This document shows, piece after piece, positions 46,250-57,372 of a stretch of 64,000 nucleotides of DNA. The notes under the pieces were generated by a model. That model did no database searches. It saw nothing but the letters and a program-made list of their open reading frames with translations, and was not told the DNA's origin. Source of the stretch: Salvator merianae (Eukaryota; Chordata; Lepidosauria; Squamata; Teiidae); assembly GCA_003586115.2 (NCBI GenBank), contig QVOM02000034.1, forward strand, positions 109,221,610 to 109,285,609, given 5' to 3'. How positions within the stretch are numbered: position 1 is the first letter of the stretch; every line of letters starts with the position of its first letter. Both the position numbers and the translations under genes were made by a program.

Positions 46250-48531
46250 GTCAGAGAACCCAGAGACAAGGCAGTGAACAAAGGAACAGAACAATAACAA
46301 AATAATATAGTAACATACACCAGATTTTATGTAAAAAAAAAACCAACTGACTCTTTATTATCACTAGTCATGGACACCTTCAGAATTAAACAAGCTGTCA
46401 AAAAACAACAGGTCCAGTGTAATTGAAAGCAGTAGTGAAGCAGTTTTGCATTTAAGTACAACCTGCATTTTCATTTTGGCCTTCCAATACTTTTGCAAAC
46501 AAAAAGTACCATCAGCTGTGTCATCACTAGTCAAACACCATGAAATAAGAACAATTGGCTGATAGATGTAAGGATAGTTCTGATGCAAAACACGCTTCTA
46601 AACCTTCAGTGAGGACTGATTAGTAGACCTGCCATAATCATGGGGTGGTAATTTTGGATTAGAAGGAATTATGTACATTTACAAAGTTTTCATGATAAGA
46701 TATTGAAAGGTCGGGGAATTTTACACAGTCAGATGCCTGGAGGTTTGCCAATCAACTTCTGAGAAGATGCAGTAACACTTAAACAGGAATTATTTATGAC
46801 TCTTTACCTAATGAGTATCTACTAAGTGAGGATCACAAAAAGTTTTGTCAGGTAAACTCAGTGGTAAAATGGTGGACCAGGGATCTGCATTCTTGAAATC
46901 CCACAGCTTCTATTGTTCTCAAGACTACAGTATTGGGGAGCTAGGGGGAGCTTCAAAATGTTAGGAGTTAAACACAAAATGTAATAGAAAATCATGTGAA
47001 ATAGCTAGAATGTTGAACCAGAACCTGGGGAACTGGGATTCAAATGCCCACTCAGCCAGGTCCTGGAAGGGAACACCCCCACAGGAAAAGGTTCAGGGTT
47101 TGTGGGGCTCATACACTCTAAATTTTCACTGTAGGCACAATAACCTCAGTGGCCAAAACTACATCCACATTTACTATTCAAAACAAACTTTAATCACTGG
47201 GGGGATGGGAGGAGAAGGTGACTACATTGGAAGCATCAGCTTTGTCAAAGAGTAGGGAAAGACACTTTGGGGGTCTCATTTTCAATGGCACCAGTATCAG
47301 GCTGGCATGTTTGGCCAATGCCAACTTAACAGCCAGAGTTCTGCGTACATAGCTGGAGTTCAGGCGACACTTTGTGTCTCTTGCCTAATCCATCTGCATA
47401 TCATTTCCTGCAGCCTCAAAGGGCCACTTTGGAATGGCAAAGATGTGTGTTGCCCCCTCCCACCAATATTGCAACAGCCGCTTGCTGCCCCACACTGGTG
47501 GCCCCATTTGGCAGTTTGTATAGATGGACCCACAGAGTTCCTGTGCCCAGCTACAGCTAATAGCTCACTCCAGCAATATAATCGCTGCTGTGATGGAAAC
47601 CTGAGATTTGGAGGTCAAGGAATGAGTCAGCCCATCAATAGTAAAGTGTGCTTAAAACTAAAAAGCTGATGACCTATTAATCATCAGCCGATTGAATCAC
47701 CAGTTACAGGATACTGGAAGGTTTCTCTTCTATTCTTATGAGTCAGCTCTAAGCATTCTCATGCACTCTAACAAATGTCACATGCACCCTAACAAATGTC
47801 AGAAGACCTGGTACTTTACCAGGTGTACAGGATTTGAGGAAGCTCACTCTTTTCTACCTTTCCCTGACCATATCCAGTAGTGATTTGTGGGGTGGGCTAG
47901 AGGAAGAAGCGAGGTGGTGATTGGTGCCTCACATTTGATCAACGGAACTGACTCCATCACACAAGGCTCAGTGGCTTATCTCTGTGCCTGTAGTAACTCA
48001 GAGCCCAGTCACACCACAGCAGGTTAGTCCATTTAGGTTACTATAGGGATGCAGCCATTATTGGTTTGATCACACCCATCTAATTTATCACTCACTCAGT
48101 TTGTCTTTTTTTGCCCACACTTTTCAGACTCCTCATCTTCAATTTGATGACAGGATACCTTTTTTCTCTCCACCTCTTCTCTCCTTCCCTTCTGTGATTG
48201 GGTACACTTCTTTCAATCATGTTTTTCAGGGGACAGTATGGCCATCTCCCTCTGTTCCCATCCACCCTACCCCTCCCTCTTTTTCCCTGGCTTTTTTTTT
48301 TAAGGAAAGGTAAAGGTATAATGGGGCAAACCAGTTTTGCACAACTGCCCCATTTTTAAGCATCGCAGTGGTGTGCTCAGTGCAGCATTTTACCTCTCGA
48401 CAACTAGTTTGCCTGAATTCAATCCGTCACCCTGCCCCATCATCATGATCAGTTCCTGCTAACTGGAAGGTCCCCAGTTGCTGCATGGCATGTGCTTCCA
48501 GAGCAATTGTTTGCTGACCACGAAGGCAATT
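46250..48531. other. Intergenic, no gene seen
   Basis: About 2.3 kb of mixed composition with only short frames. A pyrimidine-rich stretch lies at 48,100-48,300. Confidence 0.5.
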
Positions 48532-48616
48532 TTCTCCTTCTCCTTCTCCTTCTCCTTCTCCTTCTCCTTCTCCTTCTCCTTCTCCTTCTCCTTCTCCTTC
48601 TCCTTCTCCTTCTCCT
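48532..48616 (+). repeat. (TTCTCC)n hexanucleotide array, ~14 units
   Basis: Eighty-five bases of perfect TTCTCC repeat, all pyrimidine on the plus strand and all purine on the minus strand. The open frames of alternating Phe-Ser, Gly-Glu or poly-Arg across it are products of the repeat, not proteins. Confidence 0.97.
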
Positions 48617-49761
48617 CCAACCGGCAGGCATTTCCCTTCCTTCCCTGTAGAGAAAGCTCTTTTGCTCACCCTGGGATTGAAAAACAGCAATGCAATGATA
48701 GGAACCCGACTGCCGAAACCAACAGAGATTTAAAGAGATTGCACAAGGAAAGGGAGAGATTAGGAGGAAATGAGCTCCCAGCTATGCCCAACACTTTCTC
48801 ACCTGCAGCTTGTAGGACACAAGTTGAAGGCAGAAAGAAACCATGTGGCTGCATCACCCCTTCCCCCTATGGGCATAAGGTGCCTAGCTTTGATTCTCCT
48901 GGTGGAATTGCTGCTGCTGTGGTGGGGAGGGGCGATGATAACTATTGGGTTGTCAGAGGAACTGGAGAAATAGTTGGGTATTGGGCAGCAGCCCGGGGGC
49001 AATGACCATCTTCATATTAGTAAGCAATAGAGGGTCTGATTGTTCTTCTCAGGTTTCTTCTTAAGGTTTCTCAAGTTACTTTTCAGAGAAGTTAACAGAA
49101 GTTCCGGAGGAAGTGGGGCATAGAAAAAGAGGCAGTTGGTGATGCTAGGCAAGGAGGGCCTGGGGGTTGATGGTACCACCCCTCTGGAATACCCACAAGG
49201 CCAGGCATTGGCCTGAGAGGGAAAGACAACCCCCGCCCCCGTCCACCCAGGAAAGGTTAGTTCCACCCCTAATAGCCTTTTTGCACATTTACACCCTGAA
49301 AATATTACCAGACTATGGCACAAAACAGTCTCAGTGCTGGGATAATCCAAATACTGAATAGGTCAAATTTTGGGGGGATAGCTCCGAGCAAAATCGGTAG
49401 GACATTTTTGGGTGTCATCCCTGGGTTCAAGGGACTCCTTGAGACTATCATATATAGTGTGTGTGACCCAACCCTACAGTTTATTATCTAGCATGCTTTA
49501 TTTATCCTAGTTTGCATTAATCAGGAGCAAGAATGATGCATAGGCATGGATGTTCTTACTTATTAGTGTGGTAAACCGATATCCTGCCTTATATGCAAAC
49601 TCTCCCACAGCTAATACAAGAGTGAAAAGAGTGAAGTTTATGTTAAAAAGAATGGAGACAGGGAGCATCTAAGCCTTTGGATTACTCCTGTGTTCTTAAC
49701 TGCAGATTACAGATAGCAGTAACCAGCTGGCCCCAAGCTTACACAGAACATATTTCATGTA

Positions 49762-49895
49762 TTTGTTTATATCCTATCCTTGCTCTAAAGAGCTCCATGC
49801 AGCTTTGGTTGCCTCCTCCCATTTTATCCTTGCAAACTTACAAGGTAGGTTATTTTGAGAGGCAGTGATTGGATTGTGATCACCCAGTGTTCTTT
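49762..49895 (-). mobile_element. LINE/SINE 3' end fragment of squamate type (minus orientation)
   Basis: TTGTTTATATCCTATCCTTG, CTCCCATTTTATCCTTGCAA, ACTTACAAGGTAGGTTATTT and GTGATTGGATTGTGATCACC correspond in order to the reversed consensus also seen at 17.04 kb. Confidence 0.5.
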
Positions 49896-50052
49896 ATACT
49901 TGTGTTCCCAAGCCTTCTTTAATCCATCTTTTCTAGCACAGAATGTTTATGAGACTGGTGTGTGAACAATCCCACCTTGGATCCTTCCCTAAACTGTCTT
50001 AGATCCACTTCAGAGATGCTTTTTTCCCCCTGTGTGTGATCACAGGTATATC

Positions 50053-50163
50053 TGCATTCAGATGTTGCTTACTTATTCTGCTATATTTAGGTATTCCAGA
50101 ATATCCATGCTTTATTCTGAAATGCCCAAATATACCAGAATGAGTAAGCAATGTCTGGATGCA
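50053..50163. mobile_element. ~111-bp palindromic element, CATCCAGATG family, copy 2
   Basis: TGCATTCAGATGTTGCTTAC at the left mirrors GTAAGCAATGTCTGGATGCA at the right, and the inner arms continue (ATTCTGCTATATTTAGG against the CCCAAATATACCAGAAT side). The whole element is one long imperfect palindrome. Confidence 0.8.
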
Positions 50164-50190
50164 TCCTATCATACTACACTGGCTCTCATA

Positions 50191-50370
50191 GGCCCTTTCT
50201 GCACTTGGCCTTATTCCAGATTGTATCTTGGAATAGGGATCTGCCATTTGCATGCTACTATAAATTATGGCAGGCCCCACCTGGGGCTTGCTAAAATCTG
50301 CACTAGTGTGTGGATAGTAGGTCCCTATTCTGGGATATAGTCCATAAAAAAGCCAAGTGCAGAAAGGGCC
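50191..50370. mobile_element. Palindromic MITE, GGCCC family, 180 bp, TSD ATA (copy 3)
   Basis: GGCCCTTTCTGCACTTGGC at the left is exactly mirrored by GCCAAGTGCAGAAAGGGCC at the right. It is flanked by ATA at 50188-50190 and 50371-50373. With exact 19-bp inverted ends this is the best-preserved copy. Confidence 0.9.
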
Positions 50371-50450
50371 ATAGTCCTGTAGCTGAGCAGTAATACATAG
50401 GTAAAGATGAAGACAATCTTGAGCCAAGCTCAGCTTCTGGTGACTACATA

Positions 50451-50630
50451 GGCCCTTTCTGCATTTGGCTTTATTCTGGATTATATCTAAGAATAGAAAC
50501 CTGCTATTCACATGCTAGTGGAGATTACAGCAGGCCCTAGGTGGGGCCTGTCATAGTTTATACTAGCATGCAGATGGCAGATCCCTATTCCAGGATATAA
50601 TCTAGAATAAAGCCAAGTGCAGAAAGGGCC
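50451..50630. mobile_element. Palindromic MITE, GGCCC family, 180 bp, TSD ATA (copy 4)
   Basis: GGCCCTTTCTGCATTTGGCT faces AGCCAAGTGCAGAAAGGGCC with one mismatch. It is flanked by ATA at 50448-50450 and 50631-50633. It is the same length as copy 3 and lies only 80 bp from it. Confidence 0.9.
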
Positions 50631-51214
50631 ATAGACAGATCCATGTGCTTTTCAGGGAAAGGTATAAAAGTTGGTGCCTGTTAGCTTCTTTGTCAAGAAT
50701 CAAATCCATGACTTGTTTTCCAGGCAATTCCCAAGAGTAGCAGGTCTCCTCTGGGGTCACAGTCTAAGTTCCAAACCCACCCAGGAGTTCAAAAGCTATG
50801 AAGATAGTTCCAGTGCTAGAAAAAGAATGCGAACAAGAAGGCAGGCCAATAAGCTATCCAGAAGTCAAAAGGCCAGCGAAGATAACTCATTCCTGGAAAC
50901 ACAGGATGGATATGCTAAACATCACAAGCAGATTTCTAGGCAGGAAGAGACAGGCAAGAAATCCAAGGATTTCGGAGTGTCAGGATAACCCAGGTCAAGA
51001 GAAACAAAGGATCCAGGAAACCAACACACAATGACATCATGTTTCAGGAGCTGGTTTGATACAGAGATGCCAATGTTTGGAATCTTGAGACTTTTAACTT
51101 CTAAGAAGGCAGCTAACAAGGTGAACAGCAACAGGCTAGATATAGGGACAGATCCAGCCCTAGATCCTGACAAACTTCATGGTGGAACTCCATAATTCTG
51201 GTACTAAACAATTT

Positions 51215-51345
51215 TAGGATTTTTCAGATCTATAAAAGGGAACATGACCTGTTTCATAATCTGTTGTCAAGTTGTTTAGGACTTTGAATGCTAAAGACAA
51301 ACCCTAGTATTTGACCTGGTAGCTAAAATTGGCCATAGTGGTTGC
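51215..51345 (-). mobile_element. LINE-derived fragment (minus orientation), weak
   Basis: AGTTGTTTAGGACTTTGAAT, CTAAAGACAAACCCTAGTAT and TTGACCTGG follow the order of the reversed LINE phrase 'agggctttataggtcaaaaccagcactttgaattgggcctgg' of lizards, with many changes. Confidence 0.35.
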
Positions 51346-51368
51346 GGTTAGCCACATGTGGACTATAA

Positions 51369-51658
51369 GGACCTGTTCGCACTTTCCACCGTGCAATGTT
51401 CGCCAGCCAACATTCCATGGTGGAATTAACCATGCAGTGTGGACACCATCTGCACTGCGTGGCCGTAGTCATGACCATCAGCAGGATACCAGCTATCAGC
51501 TCCCAATAAAGATGTGGAGCACTAGCTTGTACTCCACAGCTGTCCGTGATCAGGAGCAGCAATATGGTGTTCCCAGCCATGAGGGCCTCTGCCAAGTGCA
51601 GAGGCACTTTGCTAGTGAGCATCCCTGATGCTTGCTAGTGCAAAGGGCAAAAAGACCC
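51369..51658. mobile_element. Foldback DNA element, GGACCTGTTCGCACTT, 290 bp, TSD TAA
   Basis: The left end GGACCTGTTCGCACTTTCC faces the right end AGTGCAAAGGGCAAAAAGAC then CC. It is flanked by TAA at 51366-51368 and 51659-51661. An inner hairpin (AACATTCCATGGTGGAATT) follows the left end. It is the shortest complete member of the GGGCCTGTT family here. Confidence 0.75.
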
Positions 51659-51661
51659 TAA

Positions 51662-53477
51662 GCTTCCACTACTGGTGAGGTCTGGTTCAGCAGCATCTTT
51701 TTAAGCTTTCTGTACACTGGCAAATCTCCTTTTAATTTGACTCAACTTGAGTTGAACTGAAGGGAGATTTTCTTGTGTGCAGTGGGCTTTAAGTGAAACC
51801 AATCAGCAGCGCTTTGCCAGCTGCACTCCATACTGCTGCACTCCAAACTGCTTCCAGCTACACTCCATAGTGCTGGCCACTGACAACTGACAACCAGTGC
51901 AATTGTTTAAGCACAGGCGTAGTGTGTGTATGAGAAGGCACCTCAAACAGCAGGCTGGCTGCTGTAGTAAAAGCAGGATGGGTTGCCTGCCACTTTTATA
52001 GATTGTCCTCTGATTTTTCAAACTAACGGGGCACTTGAACGTGGAAATAAGTAAATAATATTTTAGATAAAGAAACCAATTAATGAACAATGAAAGGCCT
52101 CAGTGCTTGGTTTTTTTTACAATGCATGGTGAATATGGGTGTGTTGCTGGGGAGCCCCAACTTTATTGCAGTCGTGTGGGGGGGGGAACTGGGCTCAATC
52201 TGTGAGGGAGGGGTGGAGTGGCCAGCAGAGGGGCATGTTTGATGACAAACATGCTGCACTGGTCACTTCTGTGCCCTCTCCTACAGACCTTGGTTCTTCA
52301 GAAGAAAACATAACTCAATAAATCTGGACTCCGAGCAGTTTTGCATTTTTCTAGCGTTGATGCAAGCCGTAAAGGCTTCACAGTTTGTGCTAACATTCCA
52401 CAAGAACCCTGAGGGCAACACCAACATTGCTTGCATATAGCAGTCATTTCCTGCCCACTGTATAGTTTTGGCAGGGGTACCACAGAGGAGGAGGAGGAGG
52501 AGGAGGAGGAGGAGGAGAGATGAGATTGAATTCATAAACACCATAATCACATGAGGAGGAGGATCACTGCTGCCAAATAGGAGTTTCTGTACCTCCATAC
52601 TATAATAAAGACTCTCAAATCTTGTTCAGCAACCAACAGATTTCTGCATGTCCAAGGCAGCAATCCTGTTTTTCTATCTATGAGTCAAGTTTGTTTAGAA
52701 TATTCCATAACTACCTTTCTTCAGAACATCCAGGAGTGGTGGATAAAAGTGTGGATAAAACTATTGAAAAGGTATGGATACACACAGCTTTTCTCTGCCC
52801 AATAATAAGCAAAAAAAAGACCCTTTGAGACAAAAATCAATGCAGCTTAGAACATAGATGAGGTTCTACTAAAGCACTGTCCCATTTGCCTTGGCCAAAA
52901 TAAGGAAACTTTAATTTTCTGCAGGAGGACTGCAGCGTAAATATCTCAGATGTCTTCTTGGGAAGGGCATTTTACTTATACTTTTGTCAGGTATGTTGCT
53001 GCTAGCTGGCAAAGGGCTTCAAGAGAAAATCTTCACATATGGACAGACTGGTAGGGGAGGCTGTCCCTCAGATCCTTGCTCCCAGAGTGCTTAGGACTTC
53101 AAAAGGATGCAGCTAAATAAGCTGGCTCTGTTCATAGTCACCACGCAACACCTTTCACTAAGCTGGTGCGTGCCACCCAAAAAGGATGAGTGACCATATC
53201 GAGGAAACAAGTTGATCAGCATAACTGACTGAAGGGCGAACACTGCCAAGCCTGGACTTTGCACATCCATTGTTCACATAATGTGAACTTGTAGGGATCT
53301 TTCTGGAGCTGCTGTGAAGTTTGCACAGATTCCAGCAGGTATGAACAGGCTGTTAAATTACATTTGGAAGTGTAGTTGTAGCAGTCAAAATTTTAAGAGC
53401 CGCACTGATTCTGTGTTAAGAAAAGCATCTGAGCTGTCTTTATGACCAACTTCATGTGTAATGTACAACAGAACATG
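51662..53477. other. Intergenic, no gene seen; (GAG)n at 52485-52517
   Basis: The only structured feature is a GAG trinucleotide tract of about 11 units. No gene or named repeat otherwise. Confidence 0.55.
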
Positions 53478-53882
53478 AGCCCCTTCCAGATGGGGGAAAT
53501 ATAGCCCCATTATGGCGCTGCTACGGTGGGTTTGCCACACATATCTGTGGCAACGCCACCATGGCTACACTATATCCTCCCTAAAACGTGTGCCTGTTTT
53601 GAGAAAACTCGACTATCATGGCAGGGTTTCCTGAAATACCACTATGACTTACCTTCTGGTTGGAGCCACCTTCATCGCTGTGGCCACCATGCATGTGTGG
53701 GGGTCACAATCACACCCTCTGGGTAGTTTGTGCCGGTGAAATACCCAGATGTGCACATCACTAAAATATGCACAGACAGTGCAGGCCCCCATACTGTCTA
53801 GCCACCAGGCAATGATTCCAGAGGGGTTTTTCTCTGGAATATTGCCTGTTAGTGTGATATTCAGCTGGCATCTGGAGCCGGC
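53478..53882. mobile_element. Possible inverted-repeat element (CCAGATG ends)
   Basis: GCCCCTTCCAGATGGGG at the left could pair with GCATCTGGAGCCGGC at the right. The sub-terminal CGGTGGGTTTGCCACACATA / TCTGTGGCAACGCCACCATG hairpin recurs near 56.03 kb (GCTGGGATTGTCACGGATAT / GTGTGGCAATCCCAACATAG). Boundaries are approximate. Confidence 0.4.
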
Positions 53883-55350
53883 TGTGGAGGGAAATCATCA
53901 GCGACTAGATCACTATGGCAAAATAATTCCTCTCCCAGACTGTTGCTGGTGAACCAATGGAAATTAGTAAAAGGCATTCTAAGCTACTGAGGCCAACTGT
54001 ACTTCTGCTAGCAAGGTATGATCAAGGATTAGCCCATCTAGAATCAGTCAAACATCAAATTTCCAGAAACAAGAAGTACCTGGCCACAGTACCTTCGTTG
54101 GGGTTCAGCTTCTGTTTGTTGGGCCATCAAGCCCATCGATGGATTTGGAATTTATTAGGGCATATGTTCCATTGAATCTAATGAGACTTTTGTTTGAGAA
54201 GACACGTGTAGCACTGACTGTAAGCCTCCCAGTGTATGCACACTGTTGAACAGAAGCCATTTCACTTAGTTTCTCTCACACAAGGTATGAATGTGGCTAC
54301 TTAACATATCCATATGTTAGAATCTTATAAGATAGTGCTGCATGTCCACATGGATGAGCATGTGTGCGAGGTCCAAAAGCAGGAGAGAAAGCACCGACTT
54401 TTAAGAGAATTGAAGACTTTCCATATAAACTATCCACTCTTTCCCCTATGGTGTGCAGTGGCTCAGAGACGTGGAACAAACAAGATTCTGCTCATAAGCG
54501 GTAAACCAGACCTTTGGCTCATACTCTCCCTAGGATTTTCTGGCAACTACTTACTGACTGTCCTGTCTGCATGCCTCACTCCACCCCTGCCTGTTTGCTG
54601 TTGCTTGAGAAATATCTTGACAGCAATCAGTCAAGCAGGGAGTGAGGCCGAGCACATACAGGCAGGAGACTGAGGAAACAGCTGCCAGAAAGTCCCTGGG
54701 AAAATACGAGCTGACAGACTAGCTCCTAGCTCATGAGGAGAACCATAGAACCACTGGAACCACCCATGTTTTCTTTGTCTCCCTATCAAACAGCTTGTGC
54801 AGGTTTATGGAGCAGGACAAAAGAGTAATGAAATTATGTACAATACTACAAAATATTATGTTACTCATGTTATGTAAAATAAATTAAAAAAATATGGAGC
54901 AGCACAAAAAACCTGCAATAGCAGAATAGCAGTGGAAGGAGTATTCACACCATGGACAGTAATCCTTTCAAAGAATCTTCCATGTTCTAAGAAAAAAGCA
55001 TGGTCTGCCTTCAGTTTAAACTTATTGCGATAAGTTAACACAAGGCTTGTTCTCTCCTACCTGTTTTGGTGGATGTTTCGCACAAGCATCATACAAAACT
55101 GCCCTGACATCCATTGTTCCCTCACTACATTGCTTACAGGTTCTGCCAAGAGACATCTAGCAGCTATGCAACATTTCTGCAAACTGTGTACCTTGTAGGA
55201 AGTTTGGCCATGTATCCCCACATTACCCAACTTTCTGTTTGGGGCTGAGCCACGTGTTTTTATCTGCCGTTTCAGAAGACCAAAGGAAGCTCCCAGTCAA
55301 AGTCTCACACTGCCATATAGTCTCATTTTGTGGACCACTTTAGGCCCTTA

Positions 55351-55463
55351 GCCCCTTACTGCACTGGGCTTTATTCAGGATTATATACTGGAGTAGCGAA
55401 CTGTCTGGGCCTGCCATAGTCTGCACTGGTATGTGGATGGCAGGTTTCTATTCCAGATATGCT
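55351..55463. mobile_element. Palindromic MITE, GGCCC family, truncated (copy 5)
   Basis: GCCCCTTACTGCACTGGGCT then TTATTCAGGATTATATACTG matches the left part of the 180-bp copies. It runs through the centre but breaks off after TTTCTATTCCAGATAT, without a right end. Confidence 0.65.
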
Positions 55464-55584
55464 CGCCTCCAGACATCTCTTCTTTAACCCACTATTTAGC
55501 GATATTTCAGAGTAATCTACTTCCATAATGATCGCTTGTTGCCCAGATTGCAGGGAAACAGTGTGGGGCAAGTGCAGGCACGTA

Positions 55585-55662
55585 CTAGAAGAAGAAGAAG
55601 AACTTGGTTTTTATACCCCGCTTTGCTCGGCCAAAGCTGACTCAAAGCGGCTTACAAGGTTA
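55585..55662 (-). mobile_element. LINE/SINE 3' end fragment (minus orientation)
   Basis: GAAGAAGAAGAAC, TTGGTTTTTATACCCCGCTT and GACTCAAAGCGGCTTACAAG match the reversed end of a common lizard retroposon ('gaagagttggtttttataccccgcttttctc...gtctcaaagcggcttacaat'). Confidence 0.6.
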
Positions 55663-55869
55663 GTTTTCACCCAAAGGCTTACATCTGTCTATCTTCCGCA
55701 TCACACAATGTGATGCTCCCTATTTATCTACTTGCAATTACTTGCTTTTGAACAGCTAGGTTGGCTGGATCCTTGCTCCTGTAAGGGCGCAATGCATGCA
55801 TCAGATATTTTGACAGTGGAAAATGACAGGAAGGGCATGAGCGCCCCCCCCATGCATGCACAGCTGCCA

Positions 55870-56115
55870 TTATTGGCCTGTTTGGCCTTGCACATGTGTG
55901 GTGCCATTCCCAAGATGACAGATTGTGTAAGCAGGCTTCCAGACAGGGTTATAGGTAAAATCTGGAGTGGGAGTAGATTTTCCCACAGTAACATTATTGC
56001 GCGATTTTATTCCTATATCCCAGGGCTATGCTGGGATTGTCACGGATATGTGTGGCAATCCCAACATAGTGTCTAGATAATCCCGAGTTTTACAGCCTGT
56101 CTGGATGCACCCTAA
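55870..56115. mobile_element. Possible DNA element ending GTCTGGATGCACCC
   Basis: The right end CAGCCTGTCTGGATGCACCC is followed by TAA. A strong inner hairpin pairs CCAGGGCTATGCTGGGATTG with CAATCCCAACATAGTGTC. The left end is not found. Related to the 53.5-kb block and perhaps to the CATCCAGATG family. Confidence 0.4.
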
Positions 56116-56458
56116 GGCCCAGTGGAGAAAGGGCCCTAATCTTTTCTCCAGAACAACAAAAATTGAGATTCGTGCAGATGCTGAGCCGGGGTTGAAGAGT
56201 GGGTTGCTGATTCTTCCCTCCCCAAGATCAGTATATGTGTAGGTTGACTTGGCAGCTAAATACTCATTTAATTTACATTCCTTAGTGATGTAAAAACTAG
56301 GGAGGAGGGATAGTCAATTAAGAACTTTATCCAGAAAATGCTTACTCAGGCCATTTCATTGGATCGGATCAATGGAAAAGGAGACATTTGAGCATTCCAA
56401 GTTGTGGCTTGACTGGGTAACTCTGCTGCACCTTATTTAGTTAAACTGGGGTTCGCTT

Positions 56459-56532
56459 CCTTATATTGGCTCAGTGGTAGAGCACCTCTGCTTTGAATTC
56501 AGAAGGTTGCAGTATAACATCTCCTCAGAAGA
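56459..56532 (+). mobile_element. tRNA-derived SINE head, interrupted
   Basis: TTGGCTCAGTGGTAGAGCAC is a pol III A-box region, followed by CTCTGCTTTGAATTCAGAAG and a decayed B-box, then CATCTCC. It stops where the half palindrome begins, so that element may have inserted into it. Confidence 0.6.
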
Positions 56533-56600
56533 AGCATCCAGATGTTGCTTACTTGTACTGCTATATTTGGATATTCTGGAATACAGCATGGATATCCATG
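56533..56600. mobile_element. Half copy of the CATCCAGATG palindromic element (copy 3)
   Basis: GCATCCAGATGTTGCTTACT and CTATATTTGGATATTCTGGA match one full arm of the copies at 37.7 and 50.05 kb. It ends just after the loop; the mirror arm is missing. Confidence 0.7.
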
Positions 56601-57274
56601 ATTTTGTACTCTCTTCATCCTATGAACCTGGATGTGAGTTCCAATTGCTAATTTTTTAAAAAGAGAGATTTGTACTTCATTGGAAGGTTGTTCAGGCTTT
56701 ATGCTTTCAGTGATGCAACTGCTTCTGAAAATCGGGAGTCTTGGGCACAAACAGCTTTCTTGCAGAGTAACTTGTTCCTTGTTACAAATTAATAAACCAT
56801 TGGCTATGGTTTTGTAGTGGAAGCTCTGCATGAGGAGAACTGTGCCATCGCTTCTGGGTGTGGTTTAGTAGTGGCAACCTAGACCATCCTGCGCTCTGGC
56901 TGTCTCTCCTGGCAGCCTGGATACCATTACGCTAGAGGAGGCGCTTCTTTGCAGGAGTGGGCCCTTTCTTGTCAGCTGCTCTGGACTCCACCTGGCCTCA
57001 GCTACACCAAAGGCCATAAAGGACGGCTGCTTGTAGCTTCAGCTGCTGAAAGATCTGCTTGAGAAGGAGGAGAACTGTGCCATTGTTCTTGAGGGCAGTT
57101 TAATGGTGGCACTGGCAGCTTAGACTAGCCTGCCCTCTGGCTAGCTTTTCTGCCCAGTGGACTACTGTTACCTTGGAGGAGATGCTTCTTTGCAGGACTG
57201 AGTGTACAGTGAGCCTGTGAGCTAGACACAGTGAAAGGATATAGGACTGTACAGGAAGTATGTGTTAAGTATGT

Positions 57275-57372
57275 TTTAGCCCTTTTATAGATGTTGTCTT
57301 TTTATTGTTATTCACTCTAGGACCTCTGGGGTGAAGGATGGGACATAAATACTACAGAAGAAGAATAAGAAG
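57275..57372 (+). mobile_element. LINE 3' tail (plus orientation)
   Basis: TTTTTATTGTTATTCACTCT, AGGACCTCTGGGGTGAAGGA and TGGGACATAAATACTACAGA with an AAG-rich tail resemble the L2/CR1 lizard 3' end also seen at 36.05 kb. Confidence 0.45.

Noticed and set aside
48427..48690. Gly-Glu repeat and poly-Arg reading frames on the minus strand
   Set aside because: They are the (TTCTCC)n array read in different frames.
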